From the NCBI RefSeq assembly GCF_000317695.1, contig NC_019771.1, forward strand, positions 5,981,001 through 6,045,000: a stretch of 64,000 nucleotides of DNA, in the 5' to 3' direction. This stretch comes from Anabaena cylindrica PCC 7122 (lineage in GTDB: Bacteria; Cyanobacteriota; Cyanobacteriia; Cyanobacteriales; Nostocaceae). Both the position numbers and the translations under genes were made by a program. The notes beneath the pieces were generated by a model. It was not told the origin of the DNA. It made no database searches and was given only the letters and a program-made list of their open reading frames with translations. Below, in pieces: positions 36,731-44,098 of this stretch; position 1 is the stretch's first letter; each line of letters opens with the position of its first letter.

Positions 36731-39118
36731 ATGGGGAGCATTGCCACTAAATTAGCTTCAAAATCAGCAGAATTTCAAAGTATGTTTTTGGGGCAGTTTC
36801 CTGAACAACAGTTAAAAGCAGGAAACTCGGAAAAGTATTATCAAACTCTGACAGATTTTGATTTTATTTGTCTGAAGATTCAATATCCTAATTTTGGAAT
36901 AGAAGCTCTAACAAGAGATTATTTATTAGTTGAAGATCCTGGAAAATTAGAAAACTTAGCAGATGATAAACAATTAACACTAGAACAAATCAAAACCCTA
37001 AAAATAATTCAACAGACTCTAGAGTTATCCTCCCATGTTTTGAATCAGGACTCAAATCAATTAGTAGGACAATTATGGGGAAGATTGCAGAGTTTTCAAC
37101 AGCGAGAAATTCAGCAAATATTAGCAGATGCAGCACAAAGTAAAAGTAAAATTCCGCGATTTCGTCCTATTACAGCTAGTTTAACTACTCCAGGTGGAAA
37201 TTTACTGCGTACCCTCACAGGTCATAAATACTCGGTAAATGCAGTAGCTATTACCCCAGATGGCAAAAAAGCCGTTTCTGGTTCAGATGACAACACCCTG
37301 AAGGTGTGGGATTTGGAGACAGGAAAGGAAATTTCTACCCTAAGTGGTCATGACAACTTGGTAAATGCAGTAGCTATTACCCCAGATGGGAAAACAATCA
37401 TTTCTGGTTCAGATGATAAAACCATGAAACTGTGGAATTTGGAGAAGGGAACAGAAATCTCTACTCTGACTGGTCATAACTTTTCGGTACGAGCAGTAGC
37501 TATTACCCCAAATGGGAAAATAGCCGTTTCTGGTTCTGATGACCACACCCTGAAACTGTGGGATTTGCAGACAGGTGAGGAAATCTCTACCCTGACTGGT
37601 CATAACTTTTCGGTACGAGCAGTAGCTATTACCCCAAATGGGAAAATAGCCGTTTCTGGTTCTGATGACCACACCCTGAAACTGTGGGATTTGCAGACAG
37701 GTGAGGAAATCTCTACCCTGACTGGTCATACCAATTCGGTACAAGCAGTAGCTATTACCCCAAATGGGAAAATAGCCGTTTCTGGTTCTGATGACCACAC
37801 CCTGAAACTGTGGAATTTGCAGACGGGTAAGGAAATCTATACCCTAACTGGTCATGACAACTTGGTAAATGCAATAGTAATCGCTCCAGATGGCGAAACA
37901 GCAGTTTCTGGTTCAGATGATAAAACCATGAAACTGTGGAATTTGGAGAAGGGAACAGAAATTTCTACCCTGACTGGTCATAACTTTTCGGTAAGAGCAG
38001 TAGCAATCTCCCCAGATGGGAAAACAGCAGTTTCTGGTTCAGATGATAACACCCTGAAACTGTGGAATTTGGAGAAGAGAACAGAAATTTCTACCCTAAC
38101 TGGTCATAGCTCTTCGGTACGAGCAGTAGCAATCTCCCCAGATGAGAAAATAGTGGTTTCTAGTTCACGTGACCACACCATGAAAGTGTGGAATTTGCAG
38201 ACAGGTGAGGAAATCTCTACCCTAACTGGTCATAACCATTCGGTAAGAGCAGTAGCAATCTCCCCAGATGGGAAAACAGCAGTTTCTGGTTCAGATGATA
38301 ACACCCTGAAACTGTGGGATTTGCAAACAGGAACGGAAATCTCTACTCTTACTAGTCATAACGATTGGGTAAGAGCAGTAGCAATATCCCCAAATGGGAA
38401 AACAGCCGTTTCTGGTTCTGATGACAAGACCCTGAAGGTGTGGGATTTGCAGACAGGAACGGAAATCTCTACTCTAACTGGTCATAACCATTCGATACAA
38501 GCTGTAGCGATACCTACAGTGGGGTACGCCAATTCTCCAGATAGGAAAACAGCCGTTTCTGGTTCTGATGACAAGACCCTGAAGGTGTGGGATTTGCAGA
38601 CAGGAACGGAAATCTCTACCCTGACTGGTCATCACTCCTTTGTACGAGCAGTAGCGATCTCCCCAAATGGGAAAACAGCCGTTTCTGGTTCTGATGACAA
38701 GACCCTGAAGGTGTGGGATTTGCAGACAGGAACGGAAATCTCTACCCTGACTGGTCATAAATCTTGGGTAAGAGCAATAGCGATCTCCCCAAATGGGAAA
38801 ATAGCCGTTTCTGGTTCAGGTGACAAAACCCTGAAAGTGTGGGATTTGGAGCAGGGAACAGAAATCTCTACCCTGACTGGTCATCACTCCTTTGTACGAG
38901 CAGTAGCCATTACCCCAGATGAGAAAATAGCCATTTCTGCTTCTGATGACGAAACTCTGAAGGCTTGGGATTTGGAAAAAGGAACAGAAATCTCTACTTT
39001 TATTGGTGAAAGTCCTCTATCGTGTTGTGTAGTTTCTCTCAATGGGTTAACAATTGTCGTAGGAGAACAATCAGGACGGCTTCATTTCCTGCGCTTGGAG
39101 GGAGGGGATATACAATGA
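36731..39118 (+). CDS. WD40 double-propeller protein with STAND-type helical linker (WD40-A)
   Basis: The 795-residue protein has a helical N-terminal domain (1-160; QTLTDFDFICLKIQ, IEALTRDY) like the linker found between NTPase and WD40 in fused STAND proteins. Fourteen 42-residue WD40 repeats plus a cap (ending SGRLHFLRLEGG) follow, enough for two seven-bladed propellers. Repeats are near-identical in the scaffold (AVSGSDD, TLKLWDL) but vary just after GH: KYS, DNL, NFS, TNS, SSS, NHS, NDW, HSF, KSW. Repeats 3 and 4 are identical at DNA level. Repeat 11 has a seven-residue insertion (PTVGYAN). The start abuts NTPase-A and the end overlaps the PIN gene (ATGA). Confidence 0.92.
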   Translation: MGSIATKLASKSAEFQSMFLGQFPEQQLKAGNSEKYYQTLTDFDFICLKIQYPNFGIEALTRDYLLVEDPGKLENLADDKQLTLEQIKTLKIIQQTLELSSHVLNQDSNQLVGQLWGRLQSFQQREIQQILADAAQSKSKIPRFRPITASLTTPGGNLLRTLTGHKYSVNAVAITPDGKKAVSGSDDNTLKVWDLETGKEISTLSGHDNLVNAVAITPDGKTIISGSDDKTMKLWNLEKGTEISTLTGHNFSVRAVAITPNGKIAVSGSDDHTLKLWDLQTGEEISTLTGHNFSVRAVAITPNGKIAVSGSDDHTLKLWDLQTGEEISTLTGHTNSVQAVAITPNGKIAVSGSDDHTLKLWNLQTGKEIYTLTGHDNLVNAIVIAPDGETAVSGSDDKTMKLWNLEKGTEISTLTGHNFSVRAVAISPDGKTAVSGSDDNTLKLWNLEKRTEISTLTGHSSSVRAVAISPDEKIVVSSSRDHTMKVWNLQTGEEISTLTGHNHSVRAVAISPDGKTAVSGSDDNTLKLWDLQTGTEISTLTSHNDWVRAVAISPNGKTAVSGSDDKTLKVWDLQTGTEISTLTGHNHSIQAVAIPTVGYANSPDRKTAVSGSDDKTLKVWDLQTGTEISTLTGHHSFVRAVAISPNGKTAVSGSDDKTLKVWDLQTGTEISTLTGHKSWVRAIAISPNGKIAVSGSGDKTLKVWDLEQGTEISTLTGHHSFVRAVAITPDEKIAISASDDETLKAWDLEKGTEISTFIGESPLSCCVVSLNGLTIVVGEQSGRLHFLRLEGGDIQ
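37471..37722 (+). repeat. Perfect 126-bp tandem duplication in WD40-A
   Basis: 37471-37596 and 37597-37722 are identical base for base, 42 codons each. Neighbouring units are close but not identical. This marks a very recent repeat gain or gene conversion. Confidence 0.95.
38513..38533 (+). repeat. In-frame 21-bp insertion in WD40-A repeat 11
   Basis: CCTACAGTGGGGTACGCCAA plus one T is inserted relative to all other repeats, adding about seven residues (PTVGYAN) between the strand AVAI and SPD. It has the size of small dispersed repeats. Confidence 0.65.
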
Positions 39119-39600
39119 GCAAATCTTATTTTATTTATCTTGATGTTTGTTGTTTAAATCGCCCTTTTGATGATTGGAGTTATGATAGAAATCGTTTAGA
39201 AGGAGAAGCAGTTATTAAAATTTTCAAGCTGGTTAAATCAGGAAAATATAAGTTAGTCAGTAGCGAAGCTATTCAAGCAGAGTTAAGAAAAATGACTAAT
39301 ATTGATAAATTAAAAGAAATTAGAGAACTCTTAAAGCTAGTTGATTATCAAATCGTTTTAAATGAAGAAATAGATCAACGTTCCCAAGAATTAGAACAAC
39401 TAGGATTTAGTCTTTATGATTCTTTTCATGTTGCTTGTGCTGAATATGCTAAAATAGATGTATTATTAACAACGGATGATAGATTACTTAAAAAAGCAAT
39501 TAAATATCGTAATATATTACAAGTTCAATTAGAAAATCCTGTAACTTGGTTAATGAATAGTTTTCTATTAACTGGAGATGATGAAAATGACACTGATTGA
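39115..39600 (+). CDS. PIN-domain ribonuclease toxin (VapC-like)
   Basis: The 161-residue protein starts at ATG 39115, whose ATGA overlaps the stop of WD40-A. PIN acidic residues are in place: Asp10 (FIYLDVCCLNRPFDD), Glu51 (SSEAIQAEL), Asp102 (LYDSFHVACAEYA) and Asp121/122 (LLTTDDRLL). PIN proteins of this subgroup are putative RNases and usually pair with a small antitoxin. The next gene overlaps it by 14 bp and fits that role. The overlap with the WD40 gene is unusual and suggests that the toxin is produced together with the sensor. Confidence 0.88.
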   Translation: MSKSYFIYLDVCCLNRPFDDWSYDRNRLEGEAVIKIFKLVKSGKYKLVSSEAIQAELRKMTNIDKLKEIRELLKLVDYQIVLNEEIDQRSQELEQLGFSLYDSFHVACAEYAKIDVLLTTDDRLLKKAIKYRNILQVQLENPVTWLMNSFLLTGDDENDTD

Positions 39601-39784
39601 ATTACGTACAAAAGGTTATCAAGCCTTAGTTAAAGAGTTAGGACAAATTGACACAATACGCTTTTTACAAGAAATGGGTTGGGGTTTTGGTGATTATACA
39701 AAAGAACGCCAAGAGTCTCTAAAAAATGTAACAAGAGCAGAATTTTGGCAAGATATTGAAGAGATTAGAAAAGAAAAAATGTAA
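39587..39784 (+). CDS. Small partner of the PIN protein, putative antitoxin
   Basis: A 65-residue protein from ATG 39587 (MTLIELRTKGYQALVKELG), chosen over ATGs at 39578 and 39581 because GGAG lies 9 bases upstream. FLQEMGWGFGDYTKERQESL matches a small family that I know as a neighbour of PIN toxins in cyanobacteria. It ends in an acidic-basic helix (EFWQDIEEIRKEKM). Antitoxin function is inferred from position and size. Confidence 0.75.
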   Translation: MTLIELRTKGYQALVKELGQIDTIRFLQEMGWGFGDYTKERQESLKNVTRAEFWQDIEEIRKEKM

Positions 39785-39967
39785 ATTTTTTATTATATCA
39801 AATAAAGTAAATTAACGTTTAATAACACATCTGTCAAAAATCTGAATGGCCATTTAGTTGTGATATTGATGCAATGCTAAATGTGGATTTTTGGGAATAA
39901 TTAAATAATATACCAGATACCCCACTTCTTTAACAAGTCGGGAATCTAAATAAAAAGGTGGAATAAA

Positions 39968-42379
39968 ATGGGGAATCTTGCCACTAAATTAGCCGCAAAA
40001 TCAGCAGAATTTAAAAATTTGTTTATGAGTCAATTTCCTGAACAACAGTTAAAAGCGGGAAACTCAGAAAAATATTATCAAACCCTCACCGATTTTGATT
40101 TTATTTGGCTGAAAATTCTATCTCCTAACTTTGGAGTAGAAGCCCTAATTAAAGATTATGATTTAATTGCTAATCCAGAAATATTAGATAATTTAGAAGC
40201 AGATGAGAAACTAGAAACGGCAAAAATTAAAACTCTGAAATTAATTCAAAATGCCCTCCTATTATCAGCCCATGTGTTGAGTCAAGACCCAAATCAATTA
40301 GTTAGCCAATTATGGGGAAGATTACAGAGTTTTCAAAATTCAGATATTCAGAAAATATTAGCAGATGCAGCGGACAGTAACAGTGAAATTCCACGATTTC
40401 GTCCCATTACAGCCAGCTTGACCACTCCTGACGGAAAACTGCTGCGTACCTTCACAGGTCATAATAACTCAGTCAGAGCAGTAGCAATTACACCAGACGG
40501 GAAAAAAGCCGTTTCTAGTTCTGATGACAATACCCTAAAACTGTGGGACTTAGACACAGGAAAGGATATTTTTACCTTTATTGGTCATCATAGTTATGTC
40601 AATGCAGTAGCCATTACCCCCAATGGAAAAACAGCCATTTCCGGTGCTGATGATAATACTTTAAAAATATGGAATTTAGAAACAGGTAAAGAAATTTCTA
40701 CCCTAACAGGTCATTACAGTTGCGTTAATGCAGTAGCAATTACACCTGATGGTAAAAAAGCTATTTCTGGTGCTGATGACCACACCTTAAAACTATGGGA
40801 TTTGGAAACAGGAACAGAAATTTTAACTCTGACAGGTCATCAAAATTGGGTAAATGCAGTAGCAATTACCCCAGATGGTAAAAAAGCCGTTTCTGGTTCA
40901 GATGACAACACGTTGAAAATGTGGGATTTAGAAACTGGGTTAGAAATTTTTACTCTTCCTTCGGAACGCTACGCAAACAGAGGTCATAACGGTTGGGTCA
41001 GAACAGTAGCAATTACACCTGATGGAAAAAAAGCTGTTTCTGGTTCAGATGACAATACATTGAAAATGTGGGATTTAGAAACTAGTCAAGAAATTTTTAC
41101 TCTGACTGGTCATAATAACTGGGTTAGGTCAGTAGCAATTACATCTGATGGAAAAAAAGCTGTTTCTGGTGCTTATGATAAAACATTAAAATTGTGGGAT
41201 TTGGAAACAGGAAAGGAAATTTCTACCCTTCCTTCTAAATGTTATACAAATAATAATGATTCGGTCAATAAATTAGATATTACCCCAGATGGTAAAAAAG
41301 CTGTAAAACTCTGGGATTTGGATACAGGAAAATCAATCTCTATCCTCACAGGTTTTAACGAATGGGTAAATGCAGTAGCGATTACACCTGATGGTAAAAA
41401 AGCCCTTGTTGGTTTAGATGATAAAACTTTGAAATTGTGGGATTTAGAAACAGAACAAGAAATTTCTACCCTTCCTTCGGAACGCTACGCAAACACAGGT
41501 CATAATGATTGGGTAAATACAGTAGCAATTACACCTGATGGTAAAAAAGCAGTTTCTGGTTCTGATGATAAAACTCTAAAACTGTGGGATTTACAAACAG
41601 GAACAGAAATTTTAACTCTTCCTTTACAAGAGTATGCAAACACCGGTCATAATTCCTGGGTACAAGCAGTAGCTATTACCCCAGATAGCAAAAAAGCCAT
41701 TTCTGGTGCATCTGATAATACCCTAAAATTGTGGGATTTAGAAATAGGGAAGGAAGTTTATACTTTTAGAGGTCATCATGGTTCAATTTGGGCAGTTGCT
41801 ATTACACCAGACGGTAAAAAAATCCTCTCTGGTTCAGAAGATAACTCCCTAAAATTATGGGATTTAGAAACAGGAAGAGAAATTTATACTTTTTGGGGTC
41901 ATAGAGGTGCAATCTGGTCTTTAGCGATTACAGCAGACGGTAAAAAAGCCATTTCTGGTTCTTGGGATAACACCCTAAAACTATGGAATTTAGAGACAAA
42001 TCAGGAAATTTTTACCCTTTTTGGTCATACCCATAGAGTAAAAACAGTAGCGATTACACCAGATGGTAAAAAAGCCCTATCTGGTTCTGATGATAAGACT
42101 CTAAAATTATGGGATTTAGAAACAGGAAAGGAAATTTTTACTTTTGTTGGTCATGAAAATTGGGTAAGGTCTGTAGCGATTACACCTAATGGTAAAAATG
42201 CGCTTTCTAGTTCTGATGATAACACTCTGAAATTATGGGATTTGGAAACAGGAGAGGTGATTTCTACTTTTACTGGTGACACATCTATTATATGTTGTGC
42301 TGTTTCTCCAAATGGGTGGACAATTGCAGCAGGAGAACAATCAGGACGTGTTCATTTTCTTCTTTTAGAAGGTGGTTAA
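39968..42379 (+). CDS. WD40 double-propeller protein, paralogue of WD40-A (WD40-B)
   Basis: The 803-residue protein shares the N-terminal helical domain of WD40-A (QFPEQQLKAGNSEKYYQTL is identical in both) and the cap motif GEQSGR. Fourteen repeats are present, but less uniform; repeat 7 is short and lacks the SGSDD strand. Four repeats carry extra residues where TGH would be: PSERYAN(R/T), PSKCYTN and PLQEYAN. After-GH residues vary (NNS, HSY, YSC, QNW, NGW, HGS, RGA, THR, ENW). GGTGG lies 6-10 bases before ATG. The NTPase-B gene begins three bases after its stop. Confidence 0.92.
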   Translation: MGNLATKLAAKSAEFKNLFMSQFPEQQLKAGNSEKYYQTLTDFDFIWLKILSPNFGVEALIKDYDLIANPEILDNLEADEKLETAKIKTLKLIQNALLLSAHVLSQDPNQLVSQLWGRLQSFQNSDIQKILADAADSNSEIPRFRPITASLTTPDGKLLRTFTGHNNSVRAVAITPDGKKAVSSSDDNTLKLWDLDTGKDIFTFIGHHSYVNAVAITPNGKTAISGADDNTLKIWNLETGKEISTLTGHYSCVNAVAITPDGKKAISGADDHTLKLWDLETGTEILTLTGHQNWVNAVAITPDGKKAVSGSDDNTLKMWDLETGLEIFTLPSERYANRGHNGWVRTVAITPDGKKAVSGSDDNTLKMWDLETSQEIFTLTGHNNWVRSVAITSDGKKAVSGAYDKTLKLWDLETGKEISTLPSKCYTNNNDSVNKLDITPDGKKAVKLWDLDTGKSISILTGFNEWVNAVAITPDGKKALVGLDDKTLKLWDLETEQEISTLPSERYANTGHNDWVNTVAITPDGKKAVSGSDDKTLKLWDLQTGTEILTLPLQEYANTGHNSWVQAVAITPDSKKAISGASDNTLKLWDLEIGKEVYTFRGHHGSIWAVAITPDGKKILSGSEDNSLKLWDLETGREIYTFWGHRGAIWSLAITADGKKAISGSWDNTLKLWNLETNQEIFTLFGHTHRVKTVAITPDGKKALSGSDDKTLKLWDLETGKEIFTFVGHENWVRSVAITPNGKNALSSSDDNTLKLWDLETGEVISTFTGDTSIICCAVSPNGWTIAAGEQSGRVHFLLLEGG
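40958..40978 (+). repeat. 21-bp small dispersed repeat in WD40-B, copy 1
   Basis: CCTTCGGAACGCTACGCAAA plus C, inserted in frame at the start of repeat 5 and encoding PSERYAN. Identical to 41474-41494. Confidence 0.85.
41474..41494 (+). repeat. 21-bp small dispersed repeat in WD40-B, copy 2
   Basis: Identical to 40958-40978, at the same position of repeat 9. Decayed versions are at 41231-41251 and 41621-41641 in repeats 7 and 10. Confidence 0.85.
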
Positions 42380-42382
42380 AAA

Positions 42383-43450
42383 ATGAATAATATCACTCAA
42401 CATACAATCAATATCCCCAGATATCCCCCAGAATTTCAGCAAATTATTACTGCTAAAAATTACAACTTTGTCGGTCGTGAATTTGTCTTTTCTGCTATTA
42501 ATAAATTTCTCAATCAATATGACCGGGGCTATTTTACTATCATCGGTGAACCGGGTATTGGTAAAAGTGCCATTCTTGCCCATTATGTCAGTCAAAATCC
42601 GGGAATTGTTTATTATAATGTGGAAATTGCTGGTAAAAATCGCGCTGAAGAATTTCTGACAATGACTTGCAATCAATTGATAGAAATTGCCCAACATCAA
42701 GTTAGTAAAGATACAACTAATAATTTAACCAATTCTACCACAGAGAATAGTGGTTTTTTATCATTATTATTGCAACAAATCAGTAGTAGATTAAATTCAG
42801 AAGAACGGTTAATTATTACTATTGATGGTTGTGACAGAATTGATATTAATAATCAACCACGCGGCTCAAATCTTTTCTATTTACCTCGCTATTTACCAGA
42901 AAAGGTTTATTTTATCCTCACTCGTCGTCCTTTTTTAGCAGATAAATCTGGTTTATTAATTGAAACCCCATCTCAGTCTTTAGATTTATCAAATTACCTA
43001 GAGCAAAATTGCGCTGATGTCCAAGAATATATTAAAAGTTATTTAATTTCTCAGAATATTAATGATCAATTATTGACACCAATTGATAATAGTGAAACAA
43101 ATTTTATGTATGTTAAGGAAACTTGGGCAGCTATTAACGAGGAAATTTACTCTGAAGATTTACAACTCTATTACCAAAAGCATTTAGAAAAGATGAATTC
43201 AGCAACTAATAACCAGCCAGAAATGGCTTTACAGTTGTTAACTATCTTAGTTCAAGAGCAATCAATATCAATACAAAATATAGCAGAAAGATTAGATGAA
43301 GATGAATATGAGATTAAGGTTATTTTAGACAAATGGCGAGAATTTTTACATTTAAAATCAATCGGAGAAGAAGTTAATTATAGTTTTTATCATCCTAGTT
43401 TTTGTGATTGGTTGAGGCAACAAAATAATATAAATAGCGATCATAAATAA
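42383..43450 (+). CDS. STAND-type NTPase, shorter paralogue (NTPase-B)
   Basis: The 355-residue protein is related to NTPase-A: NFVGREFVFSAINKFLNQ, Walker A GEPGIGKSA (55-63), YFILTRRPF, a DEDEYEIKVILDKW segment matching DEDEYDVKDVLDDW, and the ending YSFYHPSFCDWL. It lacks the 165-residue N-terminal domain of NTPase-A. Walker B is altered: IITIDGCDRID (Asp148) replaces DALDE, so the usual catalytic Glu is missing and hydrolysis may be impaired. It follows WD40-B by three bases, the reverse of the NTPase-WD40 order in the first pair. Confidence 0.85.
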   Translation: MNNITQHTINIPRYPPEFQQIITAKNYNFVGREFVFSAINKFLNQYDRGYFTIIGEPGIGKSAILAHYVSQNPGIVYYNVEIAGKNRAEEFLTMTCNQLIEIAQHQVSKDTTNNLTNSTTENSGFLSLLLQQISSRLNSEERLIITIDGCDRIDINNQPRGSNLFYLPRYLPEKVYFILTRRPFLADKSGLLIETPSQSLDLSNYLEQNCADVQEYIKSYLISQNINDQLLTPIDNSETNFMYVKETWAAINEEIYSEDLQLYYQKHLEKMNSATNNQPEMALQLLTILVQEQSISIQNIAERLDEDEYEIKVILDKWREFLHLKSIGEEVNYSFYHPSFCDWLRQQNNINSDHK

Positions 43451-43616
43451 GATGTTAACATTTTTTTACCTCTGCGCCCTCTGCGTCTCTGCGGTTCGTT
43501 AAATTCACTCCTGATTCCGGTGATAAGTGTTTGTTCTCACCCAGTTTTAAAACGTTTTAATAAATAAAAATATAATATTGCGGGTTTATTGTCGTTTAGA
43601 CACTCTGGATAATTTA

Positions 43617-43741
43617 GAGACTTCCAAATAAAAAAATATCCCAAAATTTCTTGTGGTGCAGGCCGAAAAGCCTGCTAATAATACAAGGACTGGCAGGATG
43701 CCCATCCCACAAGATTGGATCATCTTTTTTATGGAGTTCTC
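43617..43741. mobile_element. MITE-like element with TTA target duplication (copy B)
   Basis: The 125-bp element starts GAGACTTCCAAATAAAAAAA, ends GGAGTTCTC and is flanked by TTA on both sides. It lies 166 bp after NTPase-B and bounds the accessory region on the right. Same family as copies A and C. Confidence 0.8.
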
Positions 43742-43835
43742 TTATGAATTCTAGAAAGACTGGTGATGACAGTAGAGTCAGAGACTCTTGATAGCATTTC
43801 TAGCCGGAGTCTAGGAACGAGATATAAGACAAGAT

Positions 43836-43868
43836 CCCCCTAGCTGCTTTGTTTTCCAAACTAGGGGG
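43836..43868. terminator. Hairpin with CCCCCTAG stem
   Basis: CCCCCTAG and CTAGGGGG pair around a 17-base loop. No T run follows, so it may be a repeat hairpin rather than a terminator. The rest of 43451-44098 has no gene; it also holds the CTCTGCG-rich dispersed repeat near 43470-43498. Confidence 0.4.
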
Positions 43869-44098
43869 ACCACATAATTGGTAGTCTATAAATCTTTCGG
43901 TATAGTCACTAAAATAAATTTTATATCATTTGTTTGGCTTTGGCTAGTCTTAGCATTATAATTTGCAAAATTTTTATATCTTCTTCACAATTGCCCCAGA
44001 TGGGAGGCCAAAGCCCTTTTTTCCTGTCAAGTGAGAGCATTTTGGCAATTGGCACTTATCTATCATGGAAACAACACTGATCAACTAAAATTAATTAA

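Noticed and set aside
37409..38758. Repetitive minus-strand ORFs inside WD40-A (129 and 94 codons)
   Set aside because: They are antisense shadows of the 126-bp WD40 repeats and repeat the same nonsense unit.
36731..42379. Possible CRISPR or satellite DNA from 126-bp periodicity
   Set aside because: The period is exactly 42 codons, in frame, and encodes WD40 blades.
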